10,876 nucleotides of DNA from JAJRXR01 sp044439985 (GTDB lineage: Bacteria > Planctomycetota > Phycisphaerae > Phycisphaerales > UBA1924): NCBI GenBank assembly GCA_044439985.1, contig JBITAG010000319.1, positions 1 through 10,876 of the forward strand, in the 5' to 3' direction. Under the pieces are notes generated by a model. It saw only the letters and a program-made list of their open reading frames with translations, made no database searches and was not told where the DNA came from. Shown in pieces: positions 6,368 through 10,876 of the stretch. The position numbers were made by a program, and so were the translations under genes. Within the stretch, counting starts at the first letter, position 1. The number at the start of each line of letters is the position of its first letter.

Positions 6368-6408
6368 ACGGAACGGCGGATTCGCGGAGCGAATTCGCCG
6401 CTTTCCGT
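6368..6408 (+). terminator. Strong hairpin, probable terminator after the PEP-CTERM-like gene
   Basis: CGGCGGATTCG (6374-6384) pairs with CGAATTCGCCG (6390-6400) over 11 bp including one G-U, around a 5-base loop. After a 2-base bulge an outer helix, ACGGAA (6368-6373)/TTCCGT (6403-6408), adds six more pairs. It starts 26 bases after the stop codon. The T-run is poor (CTTTCCGTT), so it may act as an imperfect terminator or protect the mRNA 3' end. Confidence 0.6.
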
Positions 6409-6431
6409 TGCGCCGTTGGTCGGCGGGACGG

Positions 6432-6444
6432 TACACTGGGCGCC
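6432..6444 (+). promoter_or_regulatory. Possible -10 element of the dockerin-type gene
   Basis: TACACT (6432-6437) fits the TANNNT -10 pattern. A weak TTGCGC (6408-6413) lies 18 bases upstream. Transcription would start near 6444, next to an in-frame GTG at 6445. The same GGTAC(A/G)CT string precedes the aminotransferase gene. A normal ribosome binding site (GGAGG at 6449-6453) before ATG 6463 leaves the start mode open. Confidence 0.4.
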
Positions 6445-6462
6445 GTGAGGAGGGAGATGGAC

Positions 6463-7170
6463 ATGCGCCCCAAGACGTTCGCGATTTGCGTTCTGGCCGT
6501 TGGCCCGGTCTGCCTCGGCGGTGACGTGACGGACCCGTCGGGCGACGGGGTCAGCGAGGACATCGAGTGCATCCAGGGGCGGTATGACTCGAGCGAGCTG
6601 GAGGTGAGGGTCAACTTCTACTCCGGCACGTACAACCTCGGCTCCTCCGGCGCCTTGATCGGCATCGACGCGGACATGAACACGTCGACCGGCGCCGGGC
6701 CGGGGTTCCCGTTCGGCGCAGAATATTCCGTCCTGTACAACCCCCTCAACGATCTGCTGAGTGCCAGGCTGTTCCAGCTGGACACGGGGAGCGTTACCGA
6801 GATCGGGACCGTGGACGCGGTCCCCTCGGGCTCGGGCATCCGGGTGATGATCCCCCTGGGCATGATCGGCGGGAACGGGCTGGTGAACTACGGGGTCCTC
6901 GCCGGTCCCGCGATCAACGCCGATTTCCTCAACGAATCTGACTACGCCCCCGACGACGTCATTGCCAACGGGATGACCGCGACGAGCGTCGCCGTCTGCG
7001 AGCCCGATTTCGCCCCGCCCGAGGGCGTGCTGGATTTCAACGACATCGTCGACTTCCTCACCCTCTTCTCAACGATGGATTCGGCGGCGGACTTCGCGGC
7101 GCCCGAGGGGGTCTTCGACTTCAACGACGTCGTCGCCTTCCTGACCCTGTTCGCCGCCGGATGCCCGTGA
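6463..7170 (+). CDS. Secreted protein with C-terminal GC-type dockerin repeat
   Basis: This 235-residue exported protein has a signal peptide (about 1-20) followed by a beta-rich domain with an Asp/Gly-rich stretch near 67-81. At the C-terminus are two copies of the 17-residue motif PEGVxDFNDxVxFLTLF (186-202 and 214-230), 28 residues apart, closed by AAGCP. C179 and C234 flank the repeats and could form a disulfide. This is the 'GC-type dockerin' arrangement of Phycisphaerae extracellular proteins: the Asp/Asn-rich turns resemble EF-hand calcium loops, and a role in anchoring or assembly is assumed from type I dockerins. ATG 6463 has GGAGG 9 bases upstream. GTG 6445 or ATG 6457 are alternatives, GTG being favoured if the mRNA is leaderless. 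Its last 10 bases overlap the next ORF. Confidence 0.85.
   Translation: MRPKTFAICVLAVGPVCLGGDVTDPSGDGVSEDIECIQGRYDSSELEVRVNFYSGTYNLGSSGALIGIDADMNTSTGAGPGFPFGAEYSVLYNPLNDLLSARLFQLDTGSVTEIGTVDAVPSGSGIRVMIPLGMIGGNGLVNYGVLAGPAINADFLNESDYAPDDVIANGMTATSVAVCEPDFAPPEGVLDFNDIVDFLTLFSTMDSAADFAAPEGVFDFNDVVAFLTLFAAGCP
7018..7152 (+). repeat. Two-copy tandem coding repeat (dockerin motif)
   Basis: Two 51-base units (7018-7068 and 7102-7152), 84 bases apart, encode the two dockerin motifs. They differ mostly at synonymous or conservative positions. They form one structural unit within the CDS and do not suggest a mobile or unstable repeat. Confidence 0.85.
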
Positions 7171-7916
7171 CGCGGGCGGTCAGGGTGGCGATGTGGTCCG
7201 GGCCACGGAACATCTCGACGGCCCTGATGCGCTCGTGGGGCGCGCGCCCGGACGCCGCGGTCACCGATGAGCCGCTCTACGCGCACTACCTCAGCACGCT
7301 CACGCCCGAGGCCCGCAGCGTCCACCCCGCGTGGGATCAGATTCTGCGCTCGCAACCCACCGAATGGCGCGAGGTGGCTCGCCGCCTGACCGGGCCGGTC
7401 CCGGGCGGGAAGAGCCTCTGGTACCAGAAGCACATGGCCCACCACCTGACGGCGGGGATGGAGCGGGGCTGGGTGCTCGGGCTCAGGAACGTCCTGCTCG
7501 TCCGTGAGCCGCGCGACATGATCACCTCGTTCATCAAGGTCATCCCGAACCCGACCCCCGAGGACCTGGGGCTGGTCCAGCAGGTCGAGCTGTTCGAGTT
7601 CATCCGCGAGCGGACGGGCGAGGCGCCCCCGGTGATCGACAGCCGCGACGTGCTGGAGGATCCGCGCGGGACGCTTGCGGCCCTGTGCGCTCGGGTCGGC
7701 GTCCCCTTCGACGACTCGATGCTCGCCTGGGCGCCCGGCCCGCGCCCCGAGGACGGCGTCTGGGCCCCCCACTGGTACGCGAGCGTGGAGCGATCCACGG
7801 GGTTCGCGCCCTACCGCCCCAAGAACGAGGACGTGCCGGCGCGTCTGCGGGGCGTGCTCGACGCCTGCCAGACGCTCTACGACCACCTCAGCGCCGAGCG
7901 GCTCAGGCCCGGATGA
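7161..7916 (+). CDS. P-loop sulfotransferase-like protein
   Basis: This 251-residue cytoplasmic protein has a sulfotransferase fold signature. MWSGPRNISTALMRSWG (11-27) corresponds to the 5'-phosphosulfate-binding loop, TDEPLYAHYL (35-44) follows, and LVREPRDMITSF (113-124) carries the Arg/Ser pair that would contact the 3'-phosphate of PAPS. YQKHMAHHL (88-96) is a further conserved-looking block. Whether it transfers sulfate is unknown. Proteins of this type are found fused to, or beside, branched-chain-aminotransferase-like domains, and such an aminotransferase gene lies two genes downstream here. ATG 7161 overlaps the upstream gene by 10 bases (ATGCCCGTGA), so translation may be coupled; no clear ribosome binding site is seen. 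The fold is well supported, the reaction is not. Confidence 0.85.
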   Translation: MPVTRAVRVAMWSGPRNISTALMRSWGARPDAAVTDEPLYAHYLSTLTPEARSVHPAWDQILRSQPTEWREVARRLTGPVPGGKSLWYQKHMAHHLTAGMERGWVLGLRNVLLVREPRDMITSFIKVIPNPTPEDLGLVQQVELFEFIRERTGEAPPVIDSRDVLEDPRGTLAALCARVGVPFDDSMLAWAPGPRPEDGVWAPHWYASVERSTGFAPYRPKNEDVPARLRGVLDACQTLYDHLSAERLRPG

Positions 7917-7973
7917 TCTCCCGCAACGCGCCCCGCCTCCCCTCGGTACCACCCGGAACATGAGGAGCCTGGC

Positions 7974-8771
7974 ATGAGCGAGGTCACGAGGCGGGTGTTT
8001 CTGGCAAGCGGACCGGTCGGCGTGCTGGGCGTCGGCGCCCTGGGCGCCACGCACGGGCTGAGGCTTGAACCGGACGGGGCCACGGTCTCCGAAAGCTACC
8101 CGATTACGCCGGCGGAACGGGCGCAGGCGATCGTGGGCGCGTCGCACGTGCGTCTCGAGCGTGTGAAGGCGTTGCTGAGTGAGGACGCGGGGCTGGCCAG
8201 GGCCTCGTGGGACTGGGGGTTCGGGGACTGGGAGACCGCAATCGGCGCCGCCTCGCACACCGGACGCAAGGACATCATCGAACTGCTCGTGGCGCACGGC
8301 GCCCGCCCGACGCTCTTCACCCTCGCCACGCTCGACGAGGTGGACGCGGTGCGGGCGGTCATCGAGCACGCGCCGGGCGCCGACGCCCTGGAGGGGCCGC
8401 ACAGCATCTCGCTCTACGACCACGCCCGGGCGGGTCAGGCGACCCGCGTGATGGAGTACCTCGAGTCGCGGGGGCTCAAGGCCCCCGACCCGTTCGCCAC
8501 CGACCGGGCCAGGGGTGAGCCGTACCTCGGGACGTACGCCTGGGGTCCGGGCGCGGACGAGCGGTTCGAGGTCGCCTGGTTCGAGCGGCGCAGCGCGATC
8601 ACGCTCGAACGCGCCGGCGGCGTCTCCCGCATGCTGATCCACCGCGACGGGCACGAGTTTTCTCCCGCCGGCGCCCGCCACGCCCGCGTCCGCTTCGAGG
8701 TCGGGGCGGGAGTGGCGGAGCGGGTGGTGGTCGAGTGGGCGGGATCCGTCGTCGTGGGCACGCGCCTCTAG
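7974..8771 (+). CDS. Tat-exported ankyrin-repeat protein
   Basis: The 265-residue product begins with a twin-arginine signal (TRRVFLASG, R6 and R7) and a hydrophobic segment up to about residue 25, so it should be exported folded through the Tat system. Residues of about 50-165 contain ankyrin-like helical repeats, for example the WETAIGAASHTGRKDIIELLVAHGA block and the following EVDAVRAVIEH. Ankyrin repeats serve as protein-binding scaffolds. The C-terminal 90 residues are beta-rich and of unknown nature. AGGAG lies 6 bases before ATG 7974, a strong ribosome binding site. It sits between the sulfotransferase-like and aminotransferase genes, 57 and 27 bases from them. A joint role is not evident, since its neighbours are cytoplasmic. 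Confidence 0.82.
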   Translation: MSEVTRRVFLASGPVGVLGVGALGATHGLRLEPDGATVSESYPITPAERAQAIVGASHVRLERVKALLSEDAGLARASWDWGFGDWETAIGAASHTGRKDIIELLVAHGARPTLFTLATLDEVDAVRAVIEHAPGADALEGPHSISLYDHARAGQATRVMEYLESRGLKAPDPFATDRARGEPYLGTYAWGPGADERFEVAWFERRSAITLERAGGVSRMLIHRDGHEFSPAGARHARVRFEVGAGVAERVVVEWAGSVVVGTRL

Positions 8772-8786
8772 GGAGCGTCCGCCCGG

Positions 8787-8798
8787 TACGCTTTCCCC
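8787..8798 (+). promoter_or_regulatory. Possible leaderless promoter of the aminotransferase gene
   Basis: TACGCT (8787-8792) fits the TANNNT -10 pattern and ends exactly six bases before ATG 8799, the same spacing as TATGAT before the thrS leader peptide. The bases between are TTCCCC, so no Shine-Dalgarno sequence exists. No -35-like element is evident. Confidence 0.4.
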
Positions 8799-9722
8799 AT
8801 GCTTCAGACCTTCAACGAGAAGAACCGGGACCTGCTGGTCAACATCAACGGCGAGCTGATCCACCGGGACCGCGCGGGGGTCAGCCCGTTCGACTCAAGC
8901 GTCCAGGGCGGCGACGCGGTCTGGGAAGGGCTCCGCCTCTACGACGGGCGGATCTTCAAGCTCCGGGAGCATCTGGACCGCCTGACGCACTCGGCCAAGG
9001 CCCTCGCGTTCGAGTCGATCCCCGACCACGAGGAAATCATCGCCCAGATCCGAAGAACGCTCGAGGCCAACGCGATGCGCACGGACGTGCACATCCGCCT
9101 GACGCTCACGCGCGGCGTCAAGATCACTTCGGGCATGGACCCGCGCCTGAACCAGAGCGGCCCGACGCTGATCGTCCTCGCCGAGCACAAGGCGCCCGTC
9201 TACGACAGCGCGGTCGGCTCAACGGGGCTGAACCTCGCCACGTCGAGCATCCGGCGCTTCGGGCCGGACCAGATGGACCCGAAGATCCATCACAACAACC
9301 TCATCCAGTCGATCATGGCCAAGATCGAGGCGAACGCCGCGGGCGCGGACGACGCGGTGATGCTCGATCAACGCGGCTTTCTCGCCGAGACCAACGCGAC
9401 GCACGTCTTCATCGTTTCCGGCGGCAGGGTCGAGACGAGCCGGTGCGTCGCCTGCCCGGAGGGGATCACCCGGGCCACGGTGCTTGAGCTGTGCGCGGGG
9501 CACGGGATCCCGTGTGCCGAGCGAGACATCTCCATGGCGGAGGTCTACCGCGCCGACGAGTGCTTCACCACGGGCACGATGGGCGAGATCGCCTGGGTCG
9601 GGTCGATCGACGGGCGCACGATCGGGAAGGGCAAGCTCGGCCCGGTGACCGGTCGCCTGCGTGAACTCTTCCGAGACCTGACCCGGACGAGCGGTGAGCA
9701 CGTTCTTGAAAGCAAAGGCTGA
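8799..9722 (+). CDS. Class IV aminotransferase, branched-chain type
   Basis: This 307-residue PLP enzyme is of fold type IV. EGLRLYDGRIFKLREHLDRL (43-62) is the typical N-terminal block. DPKIHHNN (160-167) carries the Schiff-base lysine K162. DDAVMLDQRGFLAETNATHVF (184-204) includes the conserved Glu197, and FTTGTMGEI (256-264) is the phosphate-binding region. The family interconverts branched-chain amino acids and 2-oxo acids, but also includes D-amino-acid aminotransferase and aminodeoxychorismate lyase, so the substrate is not settled. The ETNATHVF block and the nearby sulfotransferase-like gene recall the BCAT-like proteins of plants and animals rather than classical IlvE. No other branched-chain biosynthesis gene is nearby. 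It has no Shine-Dalgarno sequence and a -10-like box six bases upstream. I give no symbol because orthology to ilvE is unproven. Confidence 0.88.
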   Translation: MLQTFNEKNRDLLVNINGELIHRDRAGVSPFDSSVQGGDAVWEGLRLYDGRIFKLREHLDRLTHSAKALAFESIPDHEEIIAQIRRTLEANAMRTDVHIRLTLTRGVKITSGMDPRLNQSGPTLIVLAEHKAPVYDSAVGSTGLNLATSSIRRFGPDQMDPKIHHNNLIQSIMAKIEANAAGADDAVMLDQRGFLAETNATHVFIVSGGRVETSRCVACPEGITRATVLELCAGHGIPCAERDISMAEVYRADECFTTGTMGEIAWVGSIDGRTIGKGKLGPVTGRLRELFRDLTRTSGEHVLESKG

Positions 9723-9744
9723 CAACGAGGGCGACGCGCCCCCC

Positions 9745-9758
9745 AATACTCCTTCGAC
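9745..9758 (+). promoter_or_regulatory. Weak -10-like box before the DUF3592 gene
   Basis: AATACT (9745-9750) matches the -10 consensus at 4 of 6 positions and lies eight bases before ATG 9759, with no Shine-Dalgarno sequence between. It could drive a leaderless transcript; cotranscription from the aminotransferase gene 36 bases upstream is equally possible. Confidence 0.25.
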
Positions 9759-10514
9759 ATGGCGCCTTCGGAATCATCCACTGAGAGCCCGGCGATCATC
9801 TATGTGGCGGGTGGGATCATCAGCCTGATCGGCCTCGGCCTCGGCGTGATCGCGGGGATCTTCGTCGCGATCGGCGTGCGTGAGACGCTGCACCAGTCCA
9901 GGCTCATCCGGGAGGCCCAGCCGGTCGAGGCGACAGTGCTCGCCGCGGAGGTGATCCGGTCGAGCACGTCACAGGGAACCGGGAGTTCACGGACCACCAG
10001 CACGAGCTTTTTCCCGAGCGTGGAGTTCCGGTACGAACGCGCCGGCCAGACGCGCACGAGTGACCGTCTCTGGGCGGTGGGCCAGGGGGGTGATGCGGCC
10101 TGGGCCGAAGCGGTGATTCAGCGTTACCCGCCCGGAACCGTGACGTCGGCGTGGGTGGACCCCGACGACCCGGGCTTCGCATTCCTGGAAAAGCGCTGGA
10201 CGGTCGGGCCGTACATCATGGTCTTTGTCGGGTCGTTCGGGCTGGGGTTCCTGATCTCGCTTGTCGCGGGCGCCACGTTCCCGCTGCCGCGGGTGGCCCT
10301 CGGCGTCATGCTGGTCGGGGTCGGCGCCTGGGCCCTGGCGCCCGCGTGGGCGTACGCGCACTACCTGCTTTACGCCAACCCCTCGGGGCATCCCCCCGCC
10401 TGGCTCGCCTTCGCCCTGGCGCCCTACTTCCTCGGCGTCCTCCTGCCAATCTGGATCTGGCGGCGTGGGCAGCGCTACCGGCGCGCCCTCGAGCTTGAAG
10501 CCGCCGGGGCCTAG
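9759..10514 (+). CDS. DUF3592-type membrane protein
   Basis: The 251-residue product is an inner-membrane protein of unknown function. TM1 spans about 12-40. The soluble region at 52-146 has the DUF3592 pattern: a variable Ser/Thr-rich loop (68-84), PSVEFRYERAG (86-96), YPPGT (123-127) and DPDDPGFAFLE (134-144). Three more TM segments follow (about 149-171, 177-203, 212-235), then a basic tail. In this family the soluble domain is predicted to lie outside the cytoplasm. No ribosome binding site is visible. It is the last gene of the + strand run and its stop TAG overlaps the stop of the convergent hydrolase gene. The assignment rests on motif layout and topology. Confidence 0.78.
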   Translation: MAPSESSTESPAIIYVAGGIISLIGLGLGVIAGIFVAIGVRETLHQSRLIREAQPVEATVLAAEVIRSSTSQGTGSSRTTSTSFFPSVEFRYERAGQTRTSDRLWAVGQGGDAAWAEAVIQRYPPGTVTSAWVDPDDPGFAFLEKRWTVGPYIMVFVGSFGLGFLISLVAGATFPLPRVALGVMLVGVGAWALAPAWAYAHYLLYANPSGHPPAWLAFALAPYFLGVLLPIWIWRRGQRYRRALELEAAGA

Positions 10515-10876
10515 TCCGCCGCGAGCCGCTGCGCGAACCAGTCCCAGAGCCCACTGCGCTTGTAGGCCGAGTCCCACGCGTTGTGGTTCTCTTCGGGGAA
10601 GATGGTGAGCTTGATGTCTTCGTTGTCCGTCGCCTCGAGCGCGCGGAAGAGGCCCCTCGACTCGTCGGGGGGAACGACGTCATCCTGCCCCCCGTGGAAG
10701 ATCCAGACACCCATCCCCGACATCGCCTCGGCCGCCTCGGCGAACTGCTCGGGAGAGGTGGGCTCGTCGAAGCTCACACGCTCACCCTCGCCCGTGAATC
10801 GGCGTTTGGTGTACCCGCAGACGGGCGCCGCGGCCTTGAAGCGGTCGGGGTGTGCGGTGGCGAGCGCGATCGTGCC
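10511..10876 (-). CDS. Alpha/beta hydrolase, C-terminal part (partial)
   Basis: This frame is open from the right edge to TAG at 10513-10511, giving the last 121 residues. The visible part starts GTIALATAHPDRF, which matches the helix just after a G-x-S-x-G-G nucleophile elbow, so the catalytic Ser should lie a few residues outside the window. APVCGY follows. WIFHGGQDDVVPPDESRGLF carries the acid residue and EENHNAWDSAY the catalytic His. These are the features of predicted esterase/prolyl-oligopeptidase-like hydrolases ('phospholipase/carboxylesterase' type). An internal GTG (10777) could be called as a start, but the strong similarity upstream of it shows the gene is longer. A signal peptide cannot be judged. 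It is convergent with the DUF3592 gene. Confidence 0.82.
   Translation of the reverse strand, partial: GTIALATAHPDRFKAAAPVCGYTKRRFTGEGERVSFDEPTSPEQFAEAAEAMSGMGVWIFHGGQDDVVPPDESRGLFRALEATDNEDIKLTIFPEENHNAWDSAYKRSGLWDWFAQRLAAD

Noticed and set aside
6942..8864. 640-codon open frame on the minus strand
   Set aside because: It is antisense to three well-supported + strand genes and has no recognisable domain, only Arg/Val/Pro-rich shadow composition.

Overview
The window is very GC-rich and reads as the chromosome of a planctomycete, most likely class Phycisphaerae. Four things point there: a secreted protein ending in a tandem EF-hand-like 'GC-type dockerin' repeat, a secreted protein with a VPAPG + hydrophobic + RRRRK PEP-CTERM-type tail, a membrane protein ending in a CxxC...CxxC zinc ribbon, and a Tat-exported ankyrin protein. 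The taxonomic call is inference from protein style. I see no insertion sequence, CRISPR array, tRNA or rRNA.

Layout. Minus strand 1-1099: nrdR (599-1099), then a proline-rich lipoprotein gene that runs off the left edge (558-1). A divergent promoter region (1100-1202) separates these from thrS. Plus strand 1191-3425: a probable threonine-responsive attenuator, then thrS (1341-3425). The attenuator has a TATGAT -10 box six bases before the ATG of an 18-codon leader peptide with six Thr codons, followed by mutually exclusive antiterminator and terminator hairpins. Plus strand 3562-5470: a secreted-protein gene broken by one in-frame TGA (3562-4575), overlapping a membrane zinc-ribbon protein (4529-5470). 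Plus strand 5689-7170: a PEP-CTERM-like secreted protein, a strong hairpin, and a dockerin-type secreted protein. Plus strand 7161-10514: a P-loop sulfotransferase-like protein, a Tat-exported ankyrin protein, a class IV (branched-chain type) aminotransferase and a DUF3592 membrane protein. Minus strand 10511-10876: the C-terminal part of an alpha/beta hydrolase, convergent with the DUF3592 gene and sharing a CTAG stop palindrome with it.

How the genes fit together. NrdR (dNTP supply) and ThrRS (translation) are housekeeping. The secreted proteins use different export routes: lipobox, Sec plus PEP-CTERM-like tail, Sec plus dockerin, and Tat. The sulfotransferase-like and aminotransferase genes are probably functionally linked, because these two protein types also occur fused in eukaryotes.

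The most interesting signal is the thrS leader. It has the four-strand architecture of trp/thr-type ribosome-mediated attenuation, placed in front of a threonyl-tRNA synthetase and apparently transcribed as a leaderless mRNA. A second theme is that other genes also lack a Shine-Dalgarno sequence and have a -10-like box 6-8 bases before the start codon, suggesting leaderless transcription.
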